Source of the DNA: CAMBDR01 sp046597185
Lineage (GTDB): Bacteria > Pseudomonadota > Gammaproteobacteria > Burkholderiales > Burkholderiaceae_D
Length of the DNA stretch: 15,562 bases
Direction of reading: 5' to 3'
Assembly: GCA_046597185.1 (NCBI GenBank)
Contig: JBKJLF010000544.1
Coordinates: forward strand, 1-15,562
How positions within the stretch are numbered: position 1 is the stretch's first letter; every line of letters begins with the position of its first letter. Position numbers and translations under genes: made by a program. The notes beneath the pieces are model-generated. The model was not told where the DNA came from. It saw only the letters and a list, made by a program, of their open reading frames with translations, and ran no database searches. This document shows, in pieces, positions 1 to 6,892 of this stretch.

Positions 1-1
1 C

Positions 2-745
2 GAGAAACTGGCCAGTTTGGGCAGTATGGTGGCGGGCATTACCCACGAATTGGCCTCGCCCATGAGCAATATTCGCCTGGCGGGGGCAGGTTTGGCGGCG
101 CAGTTGGAACAACTCAACGGCGATATTGGTGACGGCAAACTGACGCGCTCCGGTCTGGATCGCTTTTTACTCAGTTGCGATGATACCCTGGCCTTGATTG
201 AGCGTGCTTCGGCACGCGCCGAAGCCTTGTTGTTGAGTTTTAAACAGGTGTCGGTGGATCAAACCAGCGAGCGTCGTTGCCGCTTTGATTTGCGTGAAAT
301 CGTTGAGCATACCGTGCATACGCTGGGGCCTACTTTAAAGGTCACGCCCTATCGGGTTGTGATTGATATCCCGAGTGGTATTGTGCTCGATAGTCATCCT
401 GGCGCACTGGAACAAATTGTGACGAATCTGGTGACGAATTCATTGGCCCATGCTTTTGGGCAGCGCAATCATGGGCACATGTTAATCTGCGCTCAGGTGC
501 AGGATGATATTGTGGACATCGTGTATAGCGATGATGGCACAGGCATCCCGGAGCCGATGCGGCGGCGCATCTTTGAGCCATTTTTTACGACCAAAGCTGG
601 CCAAGGTGGATCTGGATTGGGTTTGTATACAATTTACAACCTGGTGACCGGATTGCTTGGCGGGAGTATCGGTGTGACCAGTCAGGCAGATGGCGGCGCG
701 TGCTTTACCATGCGCTTGCCCAATCAAATTCAATCAACCGCTTGA
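2..745 (+). CDS. Sensor histidine kinase, C-terminal part (5' end cut by window edge)
   Basis: This is the catalytic half of a two-component sensor kinase: it would autophosphorylate on a histidine and pass the phosphate to a response regulator. The frame is open from base 2, so the ATG at 17 is internal and the true start lies outside the window. The phospho-acceptor H-box is ITHELASP, with His at bases 44-46. The HATPase part follows: an N-box-like NLVTNSLAHAF, the G1 box DDGTGIPEP, an F-box EPFFTT and the G2 box GGSGLGLYT, ending 745. All ATP-binding motifs look intact. The order and wording of motifs, especially the SFKQVSVDQTSE stretch, closely match the kinase at 8291-9832, so the two are paralogues. 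No response regulator follows; the next gene is fadD, so its partner must be upstream or elsewhere. Sensor input is unknown because the N-terminus is missing. Confidence 0.93.
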   Translation, partial: EKLASLGSMVAGITHELASPMSNIRLAGAGLAAQLEQLNGDIGDGKLTRSGLDRFLLSCDDTLALIERASARAEALLLSFKQVSVDQTSERRCRFDLREIVEHTVHTLGPTLKVTPYRVVIDIPSGIVLDSHPGALEQIVTNLVTNSLAHAFGQRNHGHMLICAQVQDDIVDIVYSDDGTGIPEPMRRRIFEPFFTTKAGQGGSGLGLYTIYNLVTGLLGGSIGVTSQADGGACFTMRLPNQIQSTA

Positions 746-769
746 TTTATTGCCTGAATGGTGTAGCAT
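742..769 (+). promoter_or_regulatory. Possible weak sigma70 promoter for fadD
   Basis: A TTGATT hexamer (742-747) and a TAGCAT hexamer (764-769) are 16 bp apart, just after the kinase stop and about 30 bp before the fadD start at 801. Both boxes depart from consensus, and fadD could equally be co-transcribed with the kinase across the 55-bp gap. Confidence 0.25.
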
Positions 770-800
770 TAGCGCCATTATTCACCACTCATTGGTCGCC

Positions 801-2474
801 ATGCAAACAGCACGCCCCTGGTTGAATGCCTATCCGGCAGGTATTCCCCACGAAATTGATATCAGTCCTTATCCTTCCTTAAATCAATTAACCCACGCCG
901 CCTGTCAAAAATACGCCGCTGAAAAAGCCTTCAGTAATTTTGGCCACAGCATGACTTATGCGCAAGTCGAGCGCGAAGCCGATGCTTTTGCCGCTTATTT
1001 GTGCAGCCTGCCGGGTTTGGAGCCGGGGCAAAGGGTGGCGATTATGTTGCCCAATATCATGCAGTATCCGGTGGTATTGTTTGGCATTTTGCGTGCTGGC
1101 CTGGTGGTGGTGAATGTGAATCCACTGTACACCGAGCGGGAATTGGCGCATCAAATGCAAGACAGTGGTGCGCGCGCCATTGTGGTATTGGAAAATTTCG
1201 CCGATAAAGTGGCTGCAATCTTGCCCAAAACGGCGCTTAAATATGTGTGGGTGACTCAAATTGCTGATATGTTGCCCGCTCCCAAGCGTTGGTTAATGAA
1301 TTGGGCGATACGTTATGTCAAAAAAATGATCCCGCCCTGGCATATTCCGCAGGCGCAAAGCTTGATGTCGGTGTTGCGCCAGGGGCGCAGTCTTCCTGCC
1401 TGTCAGCGTCAAGTGGGGCAGCAAGATTTGGCGTTTTTGCAATACACCAGCGGTACGACCGGTGTTTCCAAGGGTGCGATGCTGACGCATGGCAATGTAT
1501 TGGCCAGTGTGTTGCAATGTCGATCATGGATTGCGCATATCCTGCATGAGCGCAAAGAAGTGGTGCTCACGCCCTTGCCCATGTATCACGCCTTCTCATT
1601 GGTGTGTAACTGCCTGACCTTTATGACTTTGGGCGGGCTGAACGTGCTCATTACCAATCCCAAAGATTTGCCTGCGTTTGTCAAGTTGATGCGCGCCGTG
1701 CCTTGGACGGTGATGACCGGGGTCAATACCCTGTACAACGCCTTGGCACAAAGGCCTGATTTTGGTATTGATTGCGCGCGCTATGCCAAGGTGTCGGTGG
1801 GCGGTGGCGCGGCCATGTTGCGCCCGGTGACCGAACGCTGGATGGCGTTGACCAAAGCGCCCTTGATTGAAGGCTATGGTTTAAGTGAATGCACGGCAGC
1901 GGTATGCATCAACCCGATGGAAACTGCCAGGGTTGGCAAAATTGGTTTGCCCGTAGCTTCTACCGAAGTGAAGGTGGTGCGTGACAATGGTGAGCAGTGC
2001 GAACCGGATGAAGTGGGTGAGATTGTGGTGCGCGGCCCGCAGGTGATGCGTGGTTATTGGCAGCGTGAGCAAGAGAGCGCTGAAGTGTTGAGTGCCGATG
2101 GCTGGCTTAAAACCGGGGATATCGGCAGCATGGATAAAGATGGTTGGGCCATGATCTCGGATCGCAAAAAAGATATGATTATTGTTTCTGGCTTTAATGT
2201 TTATCCGGCCGAAATTGAAACCGTGGTGGCAGCTTTGCCAGGTGTGGCCGATGTGGCGGCGGTGGGGGTGGTTGATGAGCGCAGTGGTGAGGCGGTGAAA
2301 TTGTTTGTGGTGCGGCATGATCCCAATTTGACCAGTGCGGCGATTATGGCGCATTGCGAAGCTAATCTGGCGCGCTATAAATTACCGCGCCAGATTGAGT
2401 TTCGTTCGGAATTGCCCAAAACCGCGATTGGTAAGATTTTGCGCCGTTGTCTGCGGGAAGAGGCGCAGACTTGA
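801..2474 (+). CDS. fadD: Long-chain fatty acid--CoA ligase (FadD type)
   Basis: Acyl-CoA synthetase that activates long-chain fatty acids with ATP and CoA through an acyl-AMP intermediate, feeding beta-oxidation; FadD acts at the inner face of the cytoplasmic membrane. From the ATG at 801 the protein is 557 residues, close to the 561 of E. coli FadD, and begins MQTARPWLNAYPAGIP, matching how FadD proteins begin. An ATG at 690 in the same frame would add 37 residues overlapping the kinase gene; these look unlike FadD, so I reject that start. Adenylate-forming motifs are all present: P-loop YTSGTTGVSKG (215-225), GYGLSE (358-363), TGD (438-440), the hinge/FACS-like DRKKDMIIVSGFNVYP (454-469) and the A10 motif PKTAIGKILRR with catalytic Lys545. 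There is no good Shine-Dalgarno before 801. Another member of the acyl-CoA synthetase family is possible, but similarity to FadD is high along the whole length. Confidence 0.93.
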   Translation: MQTARPWLNAYPAGIPHEIDISPYPSLNQLTHAACQKYAAEKAFSNFGHSMTYAQVEREADAFAAYLCSLPGLEPGQRVAIMLPNIMQYPVVLFGILRAGLVVVNVNPLYTERELAHQMQDSGARAIVVLENFADKVAAILPKTALKYVWVTQIADMLPAPKRWLMNWAIRYVKKMIPPWHIPQAQSLMSVLRQGRSLPACQRQVGQQDLAFLQYTSGTTGVSKGAMLTHGNVLASVLQCRSWIAHILHERKEVVLTPLPMYHAFSLVCNCLTFMTLGGLNVLITNPKDLPAFVKLMRAVPWTVMTGVNTLYNALAQRPDFGIDCARYAKVSVGGGAAMLRPVTERWMALTKAPLIEGYGLSECTAAVCINPMETARVGKIGLPVASTEVKVVRDNGEQCEPDEVGEIVVRGPQVMRGYWQREQESAEVLSADGWLKTGDIGSMDKDGWAMISDRKKDMIIVSGFNVYPAEIETVVAALPGVADVAAVGVVDERSGEAVKLFVVRHDPNLTSAAIMAHCEANLARYKLPRQIEFRSELPKTAIGKILRRCLREEAQT

Positions 2475-2582
2475 TTTTCATGAAATCCCGCAGTCTTTCC
2501 GCATTTGCCTGTAAATTATGGCAAAATAGACAAATTACTTCAAAATATAACATATTCCCGTAAAGAAAATAGGAATTGTGAG

Positions 2583-2617
2583 CGTGCACTGCAACATCGC
2601 AATGTTGAGAGTGCACG
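2583..2617. repeat. Long interrupted inverted repeat (hairpin, no U-tract)
   Basis: CGTGCAC (2583-2589) pairs with GTGCACG (2611-2617), with one further T-A pair inside. An inner stem of CAACAT (2592-2597) and ATGTTG (2602-2607) closes a 4-base loop CGCA. A small internal loop separates the two stems. It is about 90-120 bp upstream of the promoter at 2706. It lacks the T-run of an intrinsic terminator, so it may be a protein-binding dyad or an RNA stem at the 3' end of the fadD message. Confidence 0.6.
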
Positions 2618-2705
2618 TGTAGGCTATGTTGGAAAATGAGGTGAAAAATATTGCGGCGCATCATGAAAAGTATAAAAAATAACAGATTTTAAGTGCAATA
2701 CCCCC

Positions 2706-2734
2706 TTGACAAGATGCGCGCAGTCCGCGATACT
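2706..2734 (+). promoter_or_regulatory. Consensus sigma70 promoter of the PEP-CTERM operon
   Basis: A perfect -35 box TTGACA (2706-2711) and -10 box GATACT (2729-2734) are separated by exactly 17 bp. Transcription would begin near 2741, giving a leader of about 130 nt before the start codon at 2872. Confidence 0.75.
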
Positions 2735-2871
2735 GGTTTCACTTCGACACAATCAAAAAGATGTCAAGAGAATTCGCGGTTCTACATTGCTTTTTTCTCG
2801 GCAATTCGCTATCGCGCAACAGTCAAGCCGTGCCGATCACTTACCTACTAATGCATCTTAAAAAAGGACCT

Positions 2872-3561
2872 ATGAAAAGTTCAAAATTTCTATTCGCCCT
2901 GACAGCCTTTGCCATCGCTGCTTCCAGTCATGCGGGCACTGGCCCTACGCCTACCCCTGGTCCAGGACCCGGCCCGGTTTTGTTGTCTGAAGGGTTTGAT
3001 AATATCAGCACCTTAAATTCGAGTGGTTGGGAATTTGTTAACGTCAGTACACCCGTCGGCAATAGCTGGTTCCAAGGCAATTCTGGTGTTTTTGCCGCCC
3101 ATTCCGGCGCTGATAATTCGTATATTGGCGCGAACTACTTAAGCAGCAAATTGGGTTCCGGCACAGTGGACAATTGGCTGCTCAGCCCGGTGTTGACGCT
3201 CTCTACCCAATCCAAGCTCTCATTTTTTGCACGCACCGAAACAGCGGGCTTTACTGATAAATTGGAAGTGCGTTTCGTCTCGGGTAACAGCAATGATGTG
3301 GCTCAGTACACCACCTTGGTGACCACGGTGGGAGCCAATGGCGATTTCCCCGATGCAGGCTTCACCAATTTTGTGGCGAACCTGCCAGTTACTGGCGCTG
3401 GCCGTTTTGCTTTCCGTTATACCTCTGATGCCACAACCGCTAACTATATCGGTATCGATACCGTCAGCGTGACCGCCGTACCAGAACCTTCTACTTACGC
3501 CATGATGGGCTTGGGCTTGGCAGCGTTGGCTTTGGTACGTCGTAAAGCAAAAAAAGCGTAA
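2872..3561 (+). CDS. PEP-CTERM sorted exported protein with choice-of-anchor-J-like domain
   Basis: Predicted secreted protein of 229 residues whose C-terminal tail is processed by an exosortase. The start at 2872 is chosen because AAAAAAGGACC lies just upstream and the protein then begins with a signal peptide (MKSSKFLFALTAFAIAASSHA, residues 1-21); an in-frame ATG at 2761 would bury it behind 37 residues. A Pro/Gly-rich spacer follows (23-35), then a beta-rich domain containing GFDN, DNWLLSPVLTLS (100-111) and YIGIDTVSV (192-200), which resembles choice-of-anchor-J / cleaved-adhesin domains. The sorting tail is complete: VPEPSTY (203-209), a hydrophobic helix (210-222) and a basic end RRKAKK. 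In PEP-CTERM systems such proteins are linked to exopolysaccharide and biofilm or floc formation. The exosortase itself is not in the window. The specific role of this protein is unknown. Confidence 0.88.
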   Translation: MKSSKFLFALTAFAIAASSHAGTGPTPTPGPGPGPVLLSEGFDNISTLNSSGWEFVNVSTPVGNSWFQGNSGVFAAHSGADNSYIGANYLSSKLGSGTVDNWLLSPVLTLSTQSKLSFFARTETAGFTDKLEVRFVSGNSNDVAQYTTLVTTVGANGDFPDAGFTNFVANLPVTGAGRFAFRYTSDATTANYIGIDTVSVTAVPEPSTYAMMGLGLAALALVRRKAKKA

Positions 3562-3587
3562 TTCAAACAAGGTAGCACCTGTCGCTT

Positions 3588-3606
3588 TGCGGCCCGAATG
3601 GCCGCA
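3588..3606. repeat. GC-rich hairpin between the first two genes of the export operon
   Basis: TGCGGCC (3588-3594) and GGCCGCA (3600-3606) form a perfect 7-bp stem with a 5-base loop. No T-run follows, so it is not a standard terminator; a stem here could stabilise the upstream message or partly attenuate transcription and lower expression of the two downstream genes. Confidence 0.5.
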
Positions 3607-3657
3607 TCGCTTGGGACGGTGTCGGTGTGTTGATAAAAATAATTGAAAGAGAGTAAT

Positions 3658-4125
3658 ATGTGCATAGGAAAAAATGAAAATCCTGGTTTGGCAGCGATTG
3701 CCATTCTGGGCGCTTTAATGTTGTCGGCAAGTGCGTTTGCAGTGGAAACTGTGGTGTTGGTTGATCCTCCTGCCACCGCCATCCCTGCAGGCTTAAAAGT
3801 GGTGCGTGACAGTGTGACGGGTCAATTGCGTGCGCCCACCAGTGCCGAAGCGCAAGCGATGGCCAACCAGGATATGGCAGCCATGAAAGCCAGCGCCAAA
3901 ACTGCGGTAGGCATGGTAACCGGAACTATTGCTCCGGAGCAAACAGTCACATCGAACGGTGCGGTGATGCTGGAATTGACGGAAGACACGATGGTGTATT
4001 CAGTGGTGCAACGTGCTGCGGATGGTTCGATGTCGATGCAATGCGTGACCGGCTCTGATGCTGCAAAAAAACTGATCAATAGCAAATCCCCAGCCACCAA
4101 GCAGGAGCACAAGCATGACAAATAA
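3658..4125 (+). CDS. Small exported protein, post-PEP-CTERM type
   Basis: A 155-residue protein with a signal peptide (hydrophobic residues 11-25, cleavage after AFA at 28) and no further membrane segment, so it is probably periplasmic or secreted. The ATG at 3658 follows a purine-rich AAAGAGAG; a TTG at 3643 in the same frame is less likely. The central stretch VRDSVTGQLRAPTSAEAQAM (49-68) matches, from memory, a domain named for its position next to PEP-CTERM genes ('post-PEP-CTERM-1'); I could not check this. A single Cys (129) lies in a late segment MQCVTGSDAAKKL, and the tail is Lys/His rich (QEHKHDK). It lies 96 bp after the PEP-CTERM gene and overlaps the metalloprotease gene by 11 bp. 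The molecular function is unknown; the position suggests joint export or a helper or inhibitor role for the protease. Confidence 0.75.
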   Translation: MCIGKNENPGLAAIAILGALMLSASAFAVETVVLVDPPATAIPAGLKVVRDSVTGQLRAPTSAEAQAMANQDMAAMKASAKTAVGMVTGTIAPEQTVTSNGAVMLELTEDTMVYSVVQRAADGSMSMQCVTGSDAAKKLINSKSPATKQEHKHDK

Positions 4126-5545
4126 TATTCGTTTTGGTTCGAAAACTTTGGTGGCTTCGATTGCCTTGATGGGGGCAGTTGGTTTTGCTCAGGCCGCGAC
4201 CATTCAAATTTTGAATGGCAATGCGCCTGGCGTTGGCTTTAATGATACAACGCCTGCGGCACCTGTGGGTGGCAATACTGGTACGACCTTAGGTGAACAG
4301 CGCTTGATCGCTTTTACCTACGCTGCCAATATTTGGGGTGCGACATTGAACAGCAATGTGCCGATTTTGATCAATGCCACCTTTGAGCCTTTAACTTGTA
4401 CCGCCAGCAGCGGCACACTGGGTAGTGCTGGTGCGACCCAGATCTTCCGTGATTTTGAAGGTGCCATCAAACCGGGTACATGGTATGGTCCGGCGTTGGC
4501 CAATAAATTATCGGGTATTGATCAAGGTGAAGGTTATCCACAAATCCGTGCCCGCTTTAATTCCAACCTGGGTTTGAATGCCAACTGCTTGCCAGGCTCG
4601 CCTTTTTATCTGGGTATTGACGGCAATCACGGTAATTTGATCGACTTCCCAACCGTGTTGTTGCATGAAATGGGTCATGGCGTCGGTTTCCAAACCTTCA
4701 CCAGTGGTCAAACTGGCGCGCAATTGGCAGGTTTCCCTTCGGTATGGGATCACTATCTGTTGGACAATCGTACCAACAAGTTGTGGGTCAATATGACGGA
4801 TGCCGAGCGTGCTTCGTCGGGTATCAGTGGTAATGGTTTGTCGTGGACTGGCGCACATGTGACATCAGCCCTACCGGGTGTTTTGTCAAGTGCACCGAAT
4901 ATGGCGGTCAGTGGCCCGGCAGCAAGCAGCATTGCGGGTGATTTCGTGGTCGGTGAAGCATCGTTTGGTCCTGCTTTATCGTTGGCAACACCTGTCGCTG
5001 GTCAAATTATGCCAGTGATTGATCAATCCAATGGTACAGGTTTGGCATGTAATCCATTGACGGGTGCCAATGCGCTGGCCGTGCGTGGCAATATTGCTGT
5101 GGTTGATCGCGGTGTTTGCGCGTTCTCCATCAAAGTGAAAAATGCCCAGAATGCCGGTGCCAAGGGCGTGATCGTGGTGGATAACGTGGCTGCTGCGATC
5201 AGTGGTTTGGGTGGTTCCGATCCAACGATTACGATTCCTTCGGTACGTATTACCCTGGCTGATGGCACACGTCTGAAGGCAGCGTTGCAAACCCGTTCGC
5301 GTACTGCTTCTGGCGTGATTGGCTCGATGGGCCGCAGTGCCAGCCGTTTTGCCGGAACCGATACCCAAGGCCGTGCATTGATGTACACCCCAACGACTTA
5401 TTCCCCTGGTTCGTCGGTGTCGCATTACTCGACTGATGCCGCACGGAATCAGTTGATGGAACCCGCAATTAGTGGCGATTTGACGCATTCGCCAACCTTG
5501 CCACTCGATTTGACTTATGAATTGCTGAAAGATATTGGCTGGTAA
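4115..5545 (+). CDS. Secreted PA-domain zinc metalloprotease candidate (leishmanolysin-like motifs)
   Basis: A 476-residue exported protein, probably a zinc peptidase. The start at 4115 has a good AGGAG (4103-4107) seven bases away and gives a signal peptide ending at GFAQA (residue 27). The zinc motif HEMGHGVGF (184-192) has the two His ligands and the catalytic Glu185. The classical metzincin third ligand three residues after the Gly is absent (Thr194). A protease-associated (PA) domain occupies about 275-395, with GNIAVVDRGVCAFSIKVKNAQNAGAKGVIVVDN typical of the fold. The C-terminal part carries GSSVSHYS (432-439) and LMEP (447-450), a spacing like the distal His ligand and Met-turn of leishmanolysin-type (M8) peptidases; the PA domain would then be inserted between the halves of the active site. 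There is no PEP-CTERM tail, so it is likely released. The 11-bp overlap with the preceding gene points to coupled translation. Substrate unknown. Confidence 0.85.
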   Translation: MTNNIRFGSKTLVASIALMGAVGFAQAATIQILNGNAPGVGFNDTTPAAPVGGNTGTTLGEQRLIAFTYAANIWGATLNSNVPILINATFEPLTCTASSGTLGSAGATQIFRDFEGAIKPGTWYGPALANKLSGIDQGEGYPQIRARFNSNLGLNANCLPGSPFYLGIDGNHGNLIDFPTVLLHEMGHGVGFQTFTSGQTGAQLAGFPSVWDHYLLDNRTNKLWVNMTDAERASSGISGNGLSWTGAHVTSALPGVLSSAPNMAVSGPAASSIAGDFVVGEASFGPALSLATPVAGQIMPVIDQSNGTGLACNPLTGANALAVRGNIAVVDRGVCAFSIKVKNAQNAGAKGVIVVDNVAAAISGLGGSDPTITIPSVRITLADGTRLKAALQTRSRTASGVIGSMGRSASRFAGTDTQGRALMYTPTTYSPGSSVSHYSTDAARNQLMEPAISGDLTHSPTLPLDLTYELLKDIGW

Positions 5546-5561
5546 TCTCAGTTTGATGGAT

Positions 5562-5581
5562 TGCCGGGTTTCGGCCCGGCA
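5562..5581. repeat. GC-rich hairpin after the metalloprotease gene
   Basis: TGCCGGG (5562-5568) pairs with CCCGGCA (5575-5581) around a 6-base loop. It is followed by an A-rich rather than T-rich stretch, so it is not itself an intrinsic terminator; it may protect the 3' end of the operon message ahead of the terminator at 5614. Confidence 0.5.
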
Positions 5582-5613
5582 TATAATAAAAAACAGGTAA
5601 TGTAATATTTAAG

Positions 5614-5651
5614 AGGCTACCCGCGAAAGTTGGTAGCCTTGTTGTTTTTTT
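5614..5651 (+). terminator. Rho-independent terminator of the PEP-CTERM/metalloprotease operon
   Basis: AGGCTACC (5614-5621) and GGTAGCCT (5632-5639) form a perfect 8-bp stem with a 10-base loop, followed directly by a T-rich tract (5640-5651). This marks the end of the transcription unit started at 2706 and separates it from the hydratase gene. Confidence 0.9.
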
Positions 5652-5722
5652 AAGGGCCGCGCGGCGGTTTGGCCTTGAATGCGTTACGATAGCGCATCTG
5701 TTAACGAATATTAGGTTAAGCC

Positions 5723-6823
5723 ATGACGCAATGGATACACACTGAGCAACGCCAACACCTTGGCGTGATTTTACTGGATCGTCCAAAAGCACTCAATTCT
5801 TTGTCTTTGGATATGGTGCGTGCCTTAAGTGCCATTTTGCAAGCATGGCGAGACGATGCCGCCATTGCCGCCGTATTGATTAAAAGCAACCATGAGCGCG
5901 GGTTTTGTGCGGGCGGTGATATTCGATTCTTTTATGAAGCCGGGCGTGCCACGCCACAAACCGGCAGTGCACTGATCGAAGACTTTTTTAGTGAAGAATA
6001 TGCGCTCAATCATTTGATTCATTGTTACCCAAAGCCGTATATTGCCTTCATGGATGGCGTGGTAATGGGCGGCGGGATGGGTATTGTCCAGGCTGGCGCG
6101 GCTGCACGTTGCCGGATTGTGACCGAGCGCACCAGGATGGCAATGCCGGAAGTAAATATTGGCTTGTTTCCCGATGTCGGCGGCAGTTACTTTCTGAGTC
6201 GTACCCCCGGCCAGTTTGGTACTTATATGGCTTTGACTGGTGAAACCATTAGCGTGGCCGATACCTTGCTGGCGGGTTTGGCCGATTATTATTTACCCAG
6301 CGTGCAATTGCCTGCCCTGCAAGCGTTTCTTGAAAACGCGTCCTTGGCGGATTGGGCGCAAGGGCCAGGTTTGGCGGGACAATTTTGCGCGTCGTGGCAA
6401 GCGGGTCTGGATCAGGCGGCCGCTCTATTTCATACCCAAGCTGGTTCGATTGAGCAACATTTTGGTTTTGATCAAATGGCACAGATTGTCGCATCTTTGC
6501 AAACCGATAATAGTGCCTTTGCCCTACAAACCTTGGCTGCCATGCGTCGACGTTCGCCCTTGATGCAAGCGGTGACGCTCACGCAATTGCGTGCGGGTGC
6601 AAGCATGGGTGTGGCCGATTGCCTGCGCATGGAGCGTACCATGGTGCGGCGCAATTTCGAGCACGGAGAAGTGTTGGAAGGCGTGCGCGCCCTGGTCATC
6701 GATAAGGATAATGCACCCAATTGGTCGGCGGCAACATGGGAACAAGTCAGCCCCGACATGGTGCAATCCTTCTTTACCCCAGCTTGGCCAGCTTATGCGC
6801 ATCCATTACGGGATTTGGCATAA
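5723..6823 (+). CDS. Enoyl-CoA hydratase/isomerase family protein, probably 3-hydroxyisobutyryl-CoA hydrolase
   Basis: A 366-residue crotonase-fold enzyme. The length fits the 3-hydroxyisobutyryl-CoA hydrolase branch (valine breakdown) better than the roughly 260-residue simple enoyl-CoA hydratases. Visible motifs are the CoA/oxyanion segments GFCAGGDI (60-67) and MDGVVMGGGMGI (110-121), then MPEVNIGLFPDVGGSYFLSR (141-160), which supplies Glu143 and Asp151 at the positions expected for catalysis in this branch. A late ALVIDKDNAPNW (323-334) resembles the KD-PxW signature of the hydrolase subgroup. The ATG at 5723 follows a weak TTAGG. The gene stands alone after the terminator at 5614-5651; the fnr promoter overlaps its stop codon. 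Family assignment is firm. The exact substrate (3-hydroxyisobutyryl-CoA versus another acyl-CoA) is inferred. Confidence 0.88.
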   Translation: MTQWIHTEQRQHLGVILLDRPKALNSLSLDMVRALSAILQAWRDDAAIAAVLIKSNHERGFCAGGDIRFFYEAGRATPQTGSALIEDFFSEEYALNHLIHCYPKPYIAFMDGVVMGGGMGIVQAGAAARCRIVTERTRMAMPEVNIGLFPDVGGSYFLSRTPGQFGTYMALTGETISVADTLLAGLADYYLPSVQLPALQAFLENASLADWAQGPGLAGQFCASWQAGLDQAAALFHTQAGSIEQHFGFDQMAQIVASLQTDNSAFALQTLAAMRRRSPLMQAVTLTQLRAGASMGVADCLRMERTMVRRNFEHGEVLEGVRALVIDKDNAPNWSAATWEQVSPDMVQSFFTPAWPAYAHPLRDLA

Positions 6824-6843
6824 GCGGCAAGTCTTGCTATGAT
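6815..6843 (+). promoter_or_regulatory. Sigma70 promoter of the fnr-type gene
   Basis: A -35 box TTGGCA (6815-6820) and a -10 box TATGAT (6838-6843) are 17 bp apart, 50 bp before the start at 6893. The -35 box lies inside the last codons of the hydratase gene. No FNR box overlaps it, so direct autoregulation at this promoter is not evident. Confidence 0.65.
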
Positions 6844-6892
6844 GGTGGGGTTTTGCCAAAACTAAACGTATTTTGACTGCCAGGGCCAAAAA

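Larger units (their letters stand above)
2475..2871. other. 397-bp intergenic region between fadD and the PEP-CTERM operon
   Basis: No coding sequence is convincing here. The region is AT-rich (especially 2510-2580 and 2640-2700). It holds a long hairpin at 2583-2617, a consensus promoter at 2706-2734, and a predicted leader of about 130 nt before the start at 2872. No classical U-tract terminator follows fadD. A sigma54 (-24/-12) element, which can occur upstream of exopolysaccharide/PEP-CTERM genes in some Proteobacteria, was looked for and not seen. Confidence 0.7.

Noticed and set aside
690..800. ATG at 690 as the fadD start
   Set aside because: It overlaps the kinase 3' end, the added 37 residues have no FadD-like character, and the ATG at 801 gives the normal length and N-terminus.
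2761..2871. ATG at 2761 as the start of the PEP-CTERM protein
   Set aside because: It would place 37 residues before a textbook signal peptide, and a good ribosome site precedes 2872.
4976..5488. Long minus-strand open frame (170 codons) inside the metalloprotease gene
   Set aside because: Shadow of a well-supported gene; His/Thr/Arg-rich translation with no recognisable domain and no ribosome site.
5562..5581. GC hairpin as the operon terminator
   Set aside because: It lacks a following T-run; the hairpin at 5614-5651 has one.
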